Assembly (NCBI RefSeq): GCF_018861065.1
Contig: NZ_JAHKQO010000048.1
Location: 1-64,000, forward strand
Source: Paraglaciecola arctica
Lineage (GTDB): Bacteria > Pseudomonadota > Gammaproteobacteria > Enterobacterales > Alteromonadaceae
Reading direction: 5' to 3'
Length of the DNA: 64,000 nucleotides
The position numbers were made by a program, and so were the translations under genes. Positions 50,767 to 60,269 of this stretch are shown one piece after another. Within the stretch, counting starts at the first letter, position 1, and the number at the start of each line of letters is the position of its first letter. The notes beneath the pieces were generated by a model, which did no database searches, was not told the origin of the DNA, and worked only from the letters and a program-made list of their open reading frames with translations.

Positions 50767-51324
50767 ATGAGTGAGCAGAGTACCCAAAACAAAAACAGCA
50801 AAATGGTGATTAAGTTATTAGTCATCGTTGTGGGTATGTTTGGGTTTGGCTTTGCTCTGGTGCCTTTATACGATGTGCTGTGTGATGCACTAGGTATCAA
50901 TGGCAAAACATCGAATACCGCTGCATTGTATGAGTCAGTGGAAATAGATGAGAGCCGCTTAGTAACAGTGGATTTTATCACACGGACTAATACTGGCATG
51001 CCGTGGGAGTTTAGAGCTGAAACCAGACAAGTGAAAGTACACCCTGGGCAACTCAATCAAGTTGATTTTTACGTAAGAAATACCGCTGTGACCGATATTG
51101 TAGGTCAAGCTGTGCCATCAGTTTCACCGGGCCCAGCTGCTTTATATATGAATAAAACTGAATGCTTTTGTTTCGAGCAACAAAAGTTACACGCTGGGGA
51201 GGAAATGTTGATGCCAATGAAATTTTATGTCGACCCTCAACTGCCTGAAAATATTACTTATTTTACTGTGCAATATACTCTATATAATGTCACTGCCACT
51301 GCAGATGTGGTTGCAATGAATTGA
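50767..51324 (+). CDS. ctaG: Cytochrome oxidase copper-assembly protein CtaG/Cox11
   Basis: A 185-residue protein with one N-terminal membrane helix (about 15-35) and a periplasmic Cox11 domain. The copper-binding CFC motif is in NKTECFCFEQQ. It inserts CuB into subunit I. The ATG at 50767 follows AAAGG. The gene lies between subunits I and III as in many proteobacterial operons. Its stop overlaps an upstream TTG of the coxC frame. Confidence 0.94.
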   Translation: MSEQSTQNKNSKMVIKLLVIVVGMFGFGFALVPLYDVLCDALGINGKTSNTAALYESVEIDESRLVTVDFITRTNTGMPWEFRAETRQVKVHPGQLNQVDFYVRNTAVTDIVGQAVPSVSPGPAALYMNKTECFCFEQQKLHAGEEMLMPMKFYVDPQLPENITYFTVQYTLYNVTATADVVAMN

Positions 51325-51341
51325 GAATGAAGGAGAACACA

Positions 51342-52223
51342 ATGTCAGAAAAAGAATACGAAAAATACTATGTTCCCGCAGAAAGTCCTTGGCCCTTTAT
51401 GGGCGCCGTAGCGCTATTTTTAATGGCTGTTGGGGCAGGCAATTTTGTGATTGAAAGCACCCGTGGCAAAGAAGGGTATGGCGCTTATATTTTAGGCGCG
51501 GGATTTATCGTTTTAATTGTTATGTTAGTCGGTTGGTTTAGAAATCAAATTCACGAATCTATGAGTGGTATGTATAGCGCGCAATTGGGGCGTTCGTACA
51601 GACAAGGTATGTCTTGGTTCATTTTTTCTGAAGTGATGTTCTTCGGGGCGTTCTTTGGCGCGTTATTCTACGCAAGATTTATTTCTGTGCCCTGGTTAGG
51701 TGGTGCATCAAATAACGACATGACAGGCGAAATTTTATGGCCCACATTTGAAGCCATTTGGCCCCTAGTGCAAACACCTGGTGGCCTTACCACCGAAGCC
51801 ATGCCATGGACAGGTTTACCATTAATTAACACTGTGCTGTTGCTAGCATCTTCAGTGACTTGTCACTTTGCACATGTCGCGTTAGAAAATAACAATCGTG
51901 GAAAACTGAAGTTAATGCTTGGGTTAACTGTATTACTTGGCGCTATTTTTATGGTGATGCAGATTGAAGAGTATATTCATGCTTACAATGAAATGAATTT
52001 GACTTTGCAATCTGGAATTTATGGGAATACATTCTTTTTACTAACTGGATTTCACGGTTTTCATGTAACGCTTGGCGCAATTATTCTATTTATAATGTTG
52101 CTTAGAGTATTTAAAGGGCATTTCACACCAGATAACCACTTTGCGTTTATGGCCGCTAGTTGGTATTGGCATTTTGTAGACGTAGTTTGGGTAATACTAT
52201 TTGCTGTCGTTTATATCTTTTAA
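51342..52223 (+). CDS. coxC: Cytochrome c oxidase subunit III
   Basis: A 293-residue, seven-helix subunit. Conserved stretches include SPWPFMGAVALF in helix 1, RQGMSWFIFSEVMFFGAFFGALFYAR, TCHFAHVALENN, FLLTGFHGFHVTLGAIIL and the closing SWYWHFVDVVWVILF. It stabilises the catalytic core. ATG at 51342 has AAGGAG upstream and is preferred over a TTG in the ctaG stop. Confidence 0.95.
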   Translation: MSEKEYEKYYVPAESPWPFMGAVALFLMAVGAGNFVIESTRGKEGYGAYILGAGFIVLIVMLVGWFRNQIHESMSGMYSAQLGRSYRQGMSWFIFSEVMFFGAFFGALFYARFISVPWLGGASNNDMTGEILWPTFEAIWPLVQTPGGLTTEAMPWTGLPLINTVLLLASSVTCHFAHVALENNNRGKLKLMLGLTVLLGAIFMVMQIEEYIHAYNEMNLTLQSGIYGNTFFLLTGFHGFHVTLGAIILFIMLLRVFKGHFTPDNHFAFMAASWYWHFVDVVWVILFAVVYIF

Positions 52224-52242
52224 GCGAAACATTTGCGAGAAC

Positions 52243-52280
52243 TAAGAGCCACACAACTCAGACAACTAACGTGGCTCTTA
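52243..52280. terminator. Stem-loop between convergent coxC and DUF2909 genes
   Basis: TAAGAGCCAC (52243-52252) and GTGGCTCTTA (52271-52280) are exact reverse complements around an 18-nt loop. There is no long T-run on either side, so it is a weak terminator at best, but its placement between convergent genes fits. Confidence 0.5.
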
Positions 52281-52287
52281 AAATTAT

Positions 52288-52497
52288 CTAATGGGGTGTT
52301 GGGTTAGGGGTGATGAGCCCTGTAGCAACAGCGAGTAAAATAAGACCAATAATAATCGCTGATGTTAGTACCCTTCTACCTATAAATTTACTCATAGAGG
52401 GACCGTTTGGATTGTCTTTGAGCATAATCATCATGGCTTTAAATAAATTGAACACCATAAACAACAATAACCCACCAACTAGTATTTTGATTAACAT
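52288..52497 (-). CDS. DUF2909-family small membrane protein
   Basis: A 69-residue protein with two membrane helices (about 2-28 and 45-62) and a polar turn between them (LKDNPNGPSMSKFIGRR). It matches the DUF2909 twin-helix family, commonly found beside SURF1 in oxidase loci of gammaproteobacteria. It is transcribed against the operon, between coxC and SURF1. A role in oxidase assembly is suggested only by this conserved position. Confidence 0.8.
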   Translation of the reverse strand: MLIKILVGGLLLFMVFNLFKAMMIMLKDNPNGPSMSKFIGRRVLTSAIIIGLILLAVATGLITPNPTPH

Positions 52498-52528
52498 CTA
52501 CTTACTCCTAAAGATATCCTGAGCCGCG

Positions 52529-53251
52529 ATGTGGACTTTTCTGTCGCGTTTACCCATTGTTGCTACCATAGTAACTTTTGTGTGTGTTGTCATTATGTTT
52601 GCTTTGGGTAATTGGCAATTGCAAAGAGCTGAAGAAAAAACGCAGCGATTGTTGGCCTTAGATGTTGCTGCTAAGACAGCTCAGGTCGATTTACAACATG
52701 TGTTGCAAGGCAATTTAGACAATATGCTGGATATGCCAATAAGTTTTGAGGGAACCGCGGAAATATCGAAATTTTTTCTATTGGATAACAAAATCCATAA
52801 AGGCCGAGTCGGGTATCAGGTATTAGTGCCTTTGCAAACCACTTCAGGCACGGTAATGGCAAATTTTGGTTGGGTCGCTGCCACTAACAACCGAAATATT
52901 TTGCCAACCATCGAAATTGATGGTGATAAGTCTATCTACGCCGGCATTGTATCCTTGCCTTTGGATAATGCCATGATAGAAGAAACGGCAGTTATTGATG
53001 GTATTTGGCCAAAGGTTTTACAACAAACAGATCTGAAGATCATTCAGCAACACTATAAGCAAGAGGTACTGCCATTTGTGGTGTTATTGAATGCACAAGA
53101 AACCTCGGGTTTTGTTAGAAATTGGCAACCTGTGGTTATGGCCCCAGAAAAACACATTGCTTATGCAGTACAATGGTTTTTATTGGCATTTGCGGCGTTG
53201 ACCGTATTTATTATTGCCCACAGAAATAAATTTAAAAGGAACCCAGAGTGA
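52529..53251 (+). CDS. SURF1-family oxidase assembly protein
   Basis: A 240-residue SURF1 protein. Helices lie near both ends (about 8-28 and 208-226), with a periplasmic domain between them containing the family's NWQLQRAEEKTQ, GRVGYQVLVPL and NFGWVA. SURF1 supports heme a insertion into subunit I. Its stop overlaps the next gene's start by 4 nt. Confidence 0.92.
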   Translation: MWTFLSRLPIVATIVTFVCVVIMFALGNWQLQRAEEKTQRLLALDVAAKTAQVDLQHVLQGNLDNMLDMPISFEGTAEISKFFLLDNKIHKGRVGYQVLVPLQTTSGTVMANFGWVAATNNRNILPTIEIDGDKSIYAGIVSLPLDNAMIEETAVIDGIWPKVLQQTDLKIIQQHYKQEVLPFVVLLNAQETSGFVRNWQPVVMAPEKHIAYAVQWFLLAFAALTVFIIAHRNKFKRNPE

Positions 53252-53814
53252 GTACCACCAAAAAAAATAATAAATCGATGATGTTACTTCTAGCTGCTGT
53301 TTTTATCTTACCGGTATTATTAGCCAAGCTTGCACTAGATAATGGCTGGTTTAATCAAGGCGTGACCAACAAGGGGGAACTTATATCACCTCCCATAGAT
53401 ATTAATGTTCTACAAACTAAGCAGCAAGCACCCAAATGGAAGTTAATTTACGTTTTGCCTCAAGAGTGCAGCTTAGGTTGCGAAAATGCACTGTATAGCA
53501 TTGCTCAAGTACATAGTGCGTTAGGCAAAGAGAGTGACCGAGCTGAAGTTGTGGTTATATCCCATGAACAAAGCAATATAGAGCAACTCGCAGAATTAGC
53601 CACTAAGCAAAATATTCGATTGGTGAGAAGCGACCTGAAAAGCCTGCAACAAGTGTTTAAAGAAACTTCCACTGATGGCATTTTTATCGCTGATACCTTA
53701 AACAACGTATTTTTGCGTTATCCATTGCAAATAGATAAAGAGCAAGCCATTCTGCATAGTCGTGATATTTTGTCGGATATGCGTAAGGTACTCAAACTGT
53801 CGCGTATTGGCTAG
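53248..53814 (+). CDS. Membrane-anchored CxxxC thioredoxin-like protein in cox operon
   Basis: A 188-residue protein with one N-terminal helix (about 10-28) and a periplasmic domain. WKLIYVLPQECSLGCENALYS carries C74 and C78 in a CxxxC spacing like that of Sco proteins. The start overlaps SURF1, and ctaA follows 11 nt later. It is probably a copper- or thiol-handling assembly factor. I do not know a settled family name. The conserved Sco histidine is not obvious. Confidence 0.65.
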   Translation: MSTTKKNNKSMMLLLAAVFILPVLLAKLALDNGWFNQGVTNKGELISPPIDINVLQTKQQAPKWKLIYVLPQECSLGCENALYSIAQVHSALGKESDRAEVVVISHEQSNIEQLAELATKQNIRLVRSDLKSLQQVFKETSTDGIFIADTLNNVFLRYPLQIDKEQAILHSRDILSDMRKVLKLSRIG

Positions 53815-53825
53815 AGGATACTTTA

Positions 53826-54803
53826 ATGAAGAAGTTGGTATTTTTAAGCATTCTGATGGCAATGGTCGTAATTGTATTAGGCGCATACACTCGTTTGACT
53901 GACGCTGGTTTAGGGTGTCCTGATTGGCCTGGGTGTTATGGTCATCTTAGCTTTTCAAATACCACCAAAAATATCGAAACCGCTCAGCAAGCATTCCCTG
54001 AACGGCCCTTCGAAGAGCATAAAGCATGGAATGAAATGATTCATCGTTATTTTGCCAGTGCTTTAGGTTTTTTGATCTTAGTTATTTTTATTAGTAGCCT
54101 ATTTAATCGTGCTTATAATAAACCGGTAAAGCTACCGCTTTTTTTGGTGTTTCTTGTTTGTTTTCAAGGCGCTTTGGGAATGTGGACCGTCACCCTTAAT
54201 TTATTACCTATAGTAGTAATGGGGCACTTGTTAGGTGGTTTTACAGTTTTATCTACTTTGTTTTTACTGTACTTGAGATTGACTCCCTATCGGATTCCTG
54301 GTGGTGATGCGCGAGTGCGCCACTATGGAAAATATGCAATTTTAGGTGTAATCATTTTGACTGGACAAATCGCTTTAGGTGGTTGGACATCCGCAAATTA
54401 CGCCGCGCTAGCCTGTACTGAACTACCTATTTGTGAGGGAGCCTGGTATCAACGATTAGACTTTGCTGGTGCCTTTAGTATTCCTGTCGCTGAGAACTAT
54501 GAGTTTGGCGCTCATGACTATGATGAACGAATGACAATGCATATTGTGCATCGAATAGGCGCTTTGATTACCTTTTTATATTTATCATGGTTAGGTCTAA
54601 GATTGTATGCTGCAGCTAGTTCTAGCTTAGTTAAAAAACTATCTGCCATAATGGTATTGGTTATGGGGATACAAATCATACTCGGTGTAAGCAATGTAGT
54701 ATTTAGTTTGCCAGTAGCAGTAGCTGTCATGCATAACGCTGTAGCAGCGTGTTTGATGTTGGTATTAGTCAACATTAGTTATACGCTATATCGTAAAACG
54801 TAG
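53826..54803 (+). CDS. ctaA: Heme A synthase (CtaA/COX15)
   Basis: A 325-residue membrane enzyme with eight helices that oxidises the heme O methyl to heme A. The heme-binding histidines are in EMIHRYFASALGF, VVMGHLLGGF, HIVHRIGALIT and VMHNAVAACL. The TRLTDAGLGCPDWPGCYG loop with a cysteine pair is typical. It sits directly before ctaB, so the two heme-modifying steps are adjacent. Confidence 0.95.
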   Translation: MKKLVFLSILMAMVVIVLGAYTRLTDAGLGCPDWPGCYGHLSFSNTTKNIETAQQAFPERPFEEHKAWNEMIHRYFASALGFLILVIFISSLFNRAYNKPVKLPLFLVFLVCFQGALGMWTVTLNLLPIVVMGHLLGGFTVLSTLFLLYLRLTPYRIPGGDARVRHYGKYAILGVIILTGQIALGGWTSANYAALACTELPICEGAWYQRLDFAGAFSIPVAENYEFGAHDYDERMTMHIVHRIGALITFLYLSWLGLRLYAAASSSLVKKLSAIMVLVMGIQIILGVSNVVFSLPVAVAVMHNAVAACLMLVLVNISYTLYRKT

Positions 54804-54812
54804 GAGAAAAAG

Positions 54813-55730
54813 GTGAGTAAGGGCGTGACTTTAGGTCAACAAAACAATCAATTTAATTTATGGTCCACTTGCCAAGATTATTATGAATTAACTAAACCCA
54901 AAGTAGTGTTATTACTTCTATTAACTGCTTTGGTTGGAATGTGTTTAGCCAGTGAGAGCTGGGTGAGTTGGCAGATATTCACCGCGGGACTCATAGGTAT
55001 TGGATTTTTGTCCTCTGCAGCTGCAGTGGTTAATCATGTAGTTGATAGAAAAATTGACGGGAAAATGGCGCGTACCTTTAATCGACCTGTTGTTAAAGGC
55101 AAAGTGAGCCCCAGAAAGGCGCTAGTGTTTGCAGCATGTTTAACGGTTATTGGATACGTGATCCTTGAACTGTGGGTTAATCGTTTAACCGCACTACTAA
55201 CACTGGCTGGGTTGCTTGGCTATGCGGTGGTTTATACTATGTATTTAAAGCGCGCCACACCTCAGAATATTGTCATTGGGGGGTTAGCTGGAGCGATACC
55301 TCCGCTGTTAGGTTGGACGTCGGTTACTGGAGAGATACATGCTCACGCGCTATTATTGGTATTGATTGTATTTGTCTGGACTCCCCCACATTTTTGGGCA
55401 TTAGCGATTCATCGTGAAAAAGACTATGCCAAAGCACAGGTGCCTATGTTACCCGTGACTCACGGTATCGAATTCACTAAAACCTCAATACTTTTGTATA
55501 CGGTTTTACTCTGCGTAGTGTGTTTGTTGCCCTATTTAATCGCTATGACTGGGCTCATATACTTAGTAGGTTCGACTGTTTTGAATGCTGGATTTTTATA
55601 CTACGCCTGGAAGCTAAAGTTTACCGCATCTGCAACGACGGCCATGCAAACCTTTAAATTTTCAATTATTCATCTAATGGTGCTGTTTGTAGTGCTCTTA
55701 GTCGATCATTATTTTCGGTTTTACATATGA
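54813..55730 (+). CDS. ctaB: Protoheme IX farnesyltransferase (heme O synthase)
   Basis: A 305-residue UbiA-family prenyltransferase that adds a farnesyl group to heme B. The Asp-rich motifs are [15 protein letters not shown] (about 70-84) and [13 protein letters not shown] (about 204-216). Nine helices are expected. The GTG start follows TAGGAG by about 7 nt. Also called cyoE. Its stop overlaps the sco start by 4 nt. Confidence 0.95.
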   Translation: MSKGVTLGQQNNQFNLWSTCQDYYELTKPKVVLLLLLTALVGMCLASESWVSWQIFTAGLIGIGFLSSAAAVVNHVVDRKIDGKMARTFNRPVVKGKVSPRKALVFAACLTVIGYVILELWVNRLTALLTLAGLLGYAVVYTMYLKRATPQNIVIGGLAGAIPPLLGWTSVTGEIHAHALLLVLIVFVWTPPHFWALAIHREKDYAKAQVPMLPVTHGIEFTKTSILLYTVLLCVVCLLPYLIAMTGLIYLVGSTVLNAGFLYYAWKLKFTASATTAMQTFKFSIIHLMVLFVVLLVDHYFRFYI

Positions 55731-56365
55731 GTAAATTGCAAGCAGGTTTATTAGCGCTTGTCGCTTTGGTTATTGGTATAGCGGCGGCGATTTTTATTGC
55801 ACCTCCAACAAGTGATAAAGACACTGAATACGTGAGCCTTTACCCCGCAGCAAGAGTATTGCCTGATTTTGAGTTGCAAGATCATCAAAAACAGCCATTT
55901 ACTTCAAAAAACCTTGAAGACCACTGGAGTTTGGTTTTTGTTGGATACACTTTTTGCCCAGATATTTGCCCGACCACATTGTCCGAATTAAAAGGTATTT
56001 ATCCAGCACTACAGAAAATACCAACAGACTTTCCTATTCAAGTCATATTGATTTCGGTCGACCCCAAGCGTGATACGCCAGAGCGCTTAAATGAATACAT
56101 CAATTTTTTTCACCCTAAATTTATTGCCGCCAGTGGTGAGCATGCTCAACTATTTCCCTTGGTACGAGCGATGGGCATGATGTATTCAATGTCTGAAAGC
56201 TCTGATAACCCAAATTATTTAGTCGATCATAGTTCCTCCGTAGTGGTCATCAATCCCAAAGCTCAGGTGATAGGTCGTTTTAAACCAGATTTTGTTGTAG
56301 GCAAATTACCTATTAGTGAGGGGCAAAAGATATTGGCTGATATGCCAGCAATTGTCTCTCAGTAG
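55727..56365 (+). CDS. SCO1/SenC copper-chaperone protein
   Basis: A 212-residue thioredoxin-fold protein with an N-terminal anchor (about 4-24). The copper-binding CxxxC is in [15 protein letters not shown], and the partner histidine lies in [13 protein letters not shown]. Sco proteins deliver copper to CuA of subunit II. It is the last gene of the oxidase cluster. Confidence 0.94.
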   Translation: MSKLQAGLLALVALVIGIAAAIFIAPPTSDKDTEYVSLYPAARVLPDFELQDHQKQPFTSKNLEDHWSLVFVGYTFCPDICPTTLSELKGIYPALQKIPTDFPIQVILISVDPKRDTPERLNEYINFFHPKFIAASGEHAQLFPLVRAMGMMYSMSESSDNPNYLVDHSSSVVVINPKAQVIGRFKPDFVVGKLPISEGQKILADMPAIVSQ

Positions 56366-56376
56366 GCAACAAACCC

Positions 56377-56994
56377 ATGAATATAAGACAGGCTAAACAG
56401 GCTGATGCCAAGGAATTAGCCGCCTTGGTCTATTCTTCGGCACCGTTAGTTATTGCTGCAGTGTTTACTATTAATGAAGAGTTGTCTGCGAAAAACTTTA
56501 TTGAAAGTTGTTTGTTAGATGCTGAAGGGCAATATGGTTACAACAATCATTGGGTCGCTGAGGTAGACAATCGCGTGGTGGGCTGCATAAGTGCTTGGCA
56601 TAGTGCGCTGCCGAATTCATTTCATCAAGCTACATTAAACAAATTGGCTGAATTCTATGGTGTTGCTCATACTTTAGCGGTTTTGCAGGCTAGCCAAACT
56701 CTACAAGATTGTATTCCTAAACCTCAAGATCACGAATGGTGTATCGGGCATTTTGCGGTATCTGCAACCTATCAAAAAATAGGTGTCGGAACGGCACTAT
56801 TAAAATTCATGCATGAAAAAGCGCTCAATTTTGGTAAGTACGAGCTTTGCCTTGATGTTGAGAGTATCAATACTCGAGCGATCAATTTTTATCTCAACCA
56901 CGGGTTTCAGAAAAATGGAGAATCAGGCGTAAGCCTAAGGATGAAAACCTTAGGCTTAGGTGAGTATTTTCACTTAAGTAAACAGTTAATCTAA
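56377..56994 (+). CDS. GNAT-family N-acetyltransferase
   Basis: A 205-residue GNAT protein. Motif A is visible as HFAVSATYQKIGVGTALLKFMHEKA (the Q/RxxGxG/A acetyl-CoA loop) near 127-151, followed by LCLDVESINTRAINFYLNHGF. The acceptor substrate is unknown. It lies 11 nt beyond sco and may ride on the same transcript. Its end overlaps the convergent deacetylase by 9 nt. Confidence 0.87.
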   Translation: MNIRQAKQADAKELAALVYSSAPLVIAAVFTINEELSAKNFIESCLLDAEGQYGYNNHWVAEVDNRVVGCISAWHSALPNSFHQATLNKLAEFYGVAHTLAVLQASQTLQDCIPKPQDHEWCIGHFAVSATYQKIGVGTALLKFMHEKALNFGKYELCLDVESINTRAINFYLNHGFQKNGESGVSLRMKTLGLGEYFHLSKQLI

Positions 56995-58041
56995 CCAATT
57001 ACCAGCAGAAGTAGGTATAAAAAAAGGTTGAGAATACCAATAGAAGCGACCTTTGTTATGTTTACTTGGTGCGGTACAGTTCACCCTATGTCTGCCTGCT
57101 TGAGTAATCGAGTTAATTTGAACTGACACAGTACTTTCTTCTACCCCTTTGGTAAGAGGCTGGCCATTTTGAAAGCAGGTTATTTGAAGTGGTGACATGT
57201 CAGCGGTTTTTACATCAAAAGTCATAGTCGGGTCTTGAAAAGGGAGTACCGCCTTTGGATCTTTTATCGAATTGTTAGTCACTGGCATTGCTAAACTATT
57301 TAATTTTACTGCTAGGGTTTTAAGATTACTGTACACACCCGCTGCGGGATATCTTGGTAAGGCTGAAAAGTCACTATATGATGCTATGGCACCACTGTGT
57401 TGGGCAAATCCTACGTAGCCTCTTGAGCTTAATCTTTGTTTCAAGTCTGCGTCAAACTCTCCGTATGGGTACGCAAAATATTTTAGGCTATAGCCAATCT
57501 GCTGTTGCAGCATTTTTTCAGCTTCTTCAATCTCTTGCATCGTACGATTTAGCCAGTCTTGCTGTGACTCGCCTTTGCGTTTACCCAGCATATGATTGTG
57601 TTGTTTCCCATGATTGGCAAAACTGACATTTTCTTTAGACATTTGTTTTATTTGTTGCCAGTCTAGTTGGTAATTGACTTCACCTATTAGGGGGGGATTC
57701 ACAAAAATAGTATACGGAAATGCAAATTCTCTGAGAATGGGATGTGCATTGACATAAATGTTGTCATAACCATCATCAAAGGTGATAACCACGGTTTTGT
57801 CTGGCAACCTTTGTTTGTTTTGCAAGGCTTCAATTACTCGTTTTAAAGGTAAAACGTTATGGTTATCTGCCAAATGTTGCATATGTTGTCGAAAGGTTTG
57901 TTCTGAAACAGATGTTGATTTGGGGGTAGTGCTACTGACATGGTGGTATAGCAGTATCACTGCATTGTCAGTTGCCCACGTATTTAAGCTAATCAGCGCA
58001 CATGCTAAAGTGACTGTAATAAATCTCCAATTTTTCCCCAT
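56986..58041 (-). CDS. Secreted polysaccharide deacetylase-family protein
   Basis: A 351-residue NodB-fold protein with a signal peptide (ending NTWA) from ATG 58041, which has AGGA 6 nt upstream. The frame is open to 58071. The catalytic/metal motif is VVITFDDGYDN, and the HNH-like second motif is FANHGKQHNHML. YFAYPYGEFD supports the family. The fold resembles the deacetylase half of PgaB, without its hydrolase half. The substrate is likely an exported or cell-wall glycan. Confidence 0.88.
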   Translation of the reverse strand: MGKNWRFITVTLACALISLNTWATDNAVILLYHHVSSTTPKSTSVSEQTFRQHMQHLADNHNVLPLKRVIEALQNKQRLPDKTVVITFDDGYDNIYVNAHPILREFAFPYTIFVNPPLIGEVNYQLDWQQIKQMSKENVSFANHGKQHNHMLGKRKGESQQDWLNRTMQEIEEAEKMLQQQIGYSLKYFAYPYGEFDADLKQRLSSRGYVGFAQHSGAIASYSDFSALPRYPAAGVYSNLKTLAVKLNSLAMPVTNNSIKDPKAVLPFQDPTMTFDVKTADMSPLQITCFQNGQPLTKGVEESTVSVQINSITQAGRHRVNCTAPSKHNKGRFYWYSQPFFIPTSAGNWLD

Positions 58042-58062
58042 GAATTTCCTAACGATGACTAA

Positions 58063-59400
58063 ATGACACACAATACTACTCTATCAAACTTCTTTCAGAT
58101 TAGTCTGCATCAAAAAATTATTGCTATAGCGATACCAATGATTTTAAGTAATATCACCACACCCTTAATGGGGTTGGTGGATACCGCAGTATTGGGGCAT
58201 ATGCCAGGTACACATTTTCTGGCGGGGGCATCGGTTGCTACTTTGATTATCACGCAACTGTATTGGTTGTGCGGTTTCTTGAGAATGACCAGTACAGGAT
58301 TAAGCGCCCAGGCAAAAGGTAGTGCAGACCTACTTCAGCTCAATCAGAGTTTGTTTCAAGGCATGTTGATTAGTTTCGTGCTGGGTTGTTTGTTGTTGTT
58401 AGTGAAAGATAGTATTTTGAGCTTAGGGTTATTTTTCGCAGACGCAACTCCCATTGTTGAAAATGTCATATCCGAATATTTTTCAGTGCGTATTTGGGGC
58501 GCGCCTGCAGCAGTGCTGAATTTAGTTCTTATCGGTTGGTTAATCGGGCAGCAAAAAGCCAAACAAGTATTGCTTATTCAAGTTTTAGCAAATCTAATAA
58601 ATTTGGCTTTAAATCTTTGGTTTGTGTTTGGACTCGAGTTAGAAGTTTTTGGGGTGGCGCTGGCTAGCGTTTTGGCTGAGTATTTTATTACCATAGTGGG
58701 TCTGTTCGCCGCGCTGAAGGTTATTGGAAAACCTCTAGTTCAAAAAAAGTGGTTCTCGGTTACCTATTTGCGACTTTTGTTGTCACTTAATGGTGATACA
58801 TTTTTTAGAAACCTGCTATTACAGGCTTGTATCGCCTTTCTGATTTTTAAAGGCGTCGGCTTTGGTGCTACCTCAGCCGCAATCAACGCAATCTTAATGC
58901 AATTTTTCACATTAATTGCTCTTGGCCTAGACGGTGTCGCTTATGCCGCAGAAGCATTAGTCGGTGAACAAAAAGGCAAAAAAAATTCCAAGGGTATTAT
59001 TCAGGTGATTTTACATGGATTACTTTGGTCCATTATTGTGGCTGGATTGTACTCTTTGATTTTTGTGGTTTTTGGCACTGAAATTATCGCTATAATAACG
59101 GATCAAGCCAGTCTGCAAATCGCCATGTATGACTATCTAAACGTTGTTTATTGGTTGCCTCTTATTGCCCATTGGTGTTTCTTTTTTGATGGTGTTTTTG
59201 TGGGATTAACGCGGGCAAAAGCAATGCGAAATAGTATGTTGTTCTGTGCTGTGGTGATTTACTTTCCGACTTTTTGGTTGTTTGTAGATTTTGAAAACAA
59301 AGGGCTGTGGTTGGCGATGTTGCTATTTTTACTCACTAGAGGAATAAGCTTAGGCGGATACTTTATTTATCTTTGTCGAACTCAGAAGGTGGTGGTGTAA
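58063..59400 (+). CDS. MATE-family efflux transporter (DinF-like)
   Basis: A 445-residue, 12-helix MATE exporter. AIPMILSNITTPLMGLVDTAVLGHM at residues 21-45 and LRMTSTGLSAQAKGSAD (about 72-88) are typical of the DinF subgroup, and the second half begins near 235. It exports organic cations or oxidised metabolites by ion antiport. Its 3' end overlaps, on the opposite strand, the last 38 bp of a small downstream gene. No SOS box was seen upstream. Confidence 0.9.
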   Translation: MTHNTTLSNFFQISLHQKIIAIAIPMILSNITTPLMGLVDTAVLGHMPGTHFLAGASVATLIITQLYWLCGFLRMTSTGLSAQAKGSADLLQLNQSLFQGMLISFVLGCLLLLVKDSILSLGLFFADATPIVENVISEYFSVRIWGAPAAVLNLVLIGWLIGQQKAKQVLLIQVLANLINLALNLWFVFGLELEVFGVALASVLAEYFITIVGLFAALKVIGKPLVQKKWFSVTYLRLLLSLNGDTFFRNLLLQACIAFLIFKGVGFGATSAAINAILMQFFTLIALGLDGVAYAAEALVGEQKGKKNSKGIIQVILHGLLWSIIVAGLYSLIFVVFGTEIIAIITDQASLQIAMYDYLNVVYWLPLIAHWCFFFDGVFVGLTRAKAMRNSMLFCAVVIYFPTFWLFVDFENKGLWLAMLLFLLTRGISLGGYFIYLCRTQKVVV

Positions 59401-59617
59401 AGCTACTGGTCATTCGGTGGGCTAGAATACCAAGGTAACCTCTGATGGAATAAAGGCTACCTGCTGCCAGTAGAACTAGTCCAGGAATTTGAATAATAGG
59501 CACAAACTTTGTACCTATTATGATGAGTGCTGCGCCTAAACAAAAAATGCCTAAACCGCGTTTAAAAAACGCCCAGCTTTTATTGGGATCATCGCCTAAA
59601 CGCTGTAACCAGTTAAT
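59363..59617 (-). CDS. Small two-helix membrane protein with apparent ATT start
   Basis: An 84-codon frame beginning (at Ile/fMet) INWLQRLGDDPNKSW. It carries two hydrophobic helices (about 23-38 and 45-58) and a proline-rich tail ending SEFDKDK. It starts 29 nt after nfuA. There is no ATG, GTG or TTG near the beginning, but ATT at 59615-59617 has AAAGGA at ideal spacing. A CTG 12 nt further upstream is the alternative. ATT initiation is known for infC. The frame looks coding throughout. Function is unknown. Confidence 0.6.
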   Translation of the reverse strand: MNWLQRLGDDPNKSWAFFKRGLGIFCLGAALIIIGTKFVPIIQIPGLVLLAAGSLYSIRGYLGILAHRMTSSFTPPPSEFDKDK

Positions 59618-59646
59618 GCTTTTGTCCTTTGACAGTTGCTACTTAA

Positions 59647-60225
59647 TCAATAGTAAGAATGTTCGCCAGCTTGATGTTCAGTCGCGTCTTTCACGGCTGT
59701 TAATTCACCTGGAAACTGTTCCAACATTTGTTTTTCAATTCCATCTTTTAAGGTGACATCTACTTGCGCACAACCGTTACAACCTCCACCAAATTGTAAT
59801 ACGGCTTCTTTTTCTTCAGTGATTTCTACCAACATCACTTTACCGCCATGGCTCGCAAGTTGTGGATTGATTTCGGCTTCAATCATGTAAGTCACACGCT
59901 CAGCTAAAGGAGCATCGCTATCCACTTTTCGTGCTTTCGCATTGGGTGCCTTAAGTGTGAGTTGTGACCCCATTTGATCAGTAACAAAATCAATTTCTGC
60001 TTCTTCAAGAAATGGTGCACTTTCTAAGTCCACTACTGCATCGAAACCATTAAACTCTAGTACTGTATCTGACTCTTCAACGGCATCTGGTGGGCAATAA
60101 GACACACCACATTCTGCACTAGGCGTACCAGGACTGACTACAAACACACGTATGTTAGTGTCTGGCTCTTGGTTCGCAAGCAACTTACAGAAATGTGCTT
60201 GCGCTGTTTCTGAAATGTTAATCAT
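59647..60225 (-). CDS. nfuA: Fe-S biogenesis protein NfuA
   Basis: A 192-residue Fe-S carrier. A degenerate A-type domain (1-95) is followed by the Nfu domain (about 105-190), with cluster cysteines C149 and C152 (GGGCNGCAQ) at the same positions as in E. coli NfuA. It transfers 4Fe-4S clusters to client enzymes; in this window LipA-like, ThiC, ThiH or IlvD types would be users. An IscR-like box lies 45 nt upstream. Confidence 0.97.
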   Translation of the reverse strand: MINISETAQAHFCKLLANQEPDTNIRVFVVSPGTPSAECGVSYCPPDAVEESDTVLEFNGFDAVVDLESAPFLEEAEIDFVTDQMGSQLTLKAPNAKARKVDSDAPLAERVTYMIEAEINPQLASHGGKVMLVEITEEKEAVLQFGGGCNGCAQVDVTLKDGIEKQMLEQFPGELTAVKDATEHQAGEHSYY

Positions 60226-60269
60226 GGGCTATGTACCTCTAATATTTGTCTACTTGTATAATAACAAAA

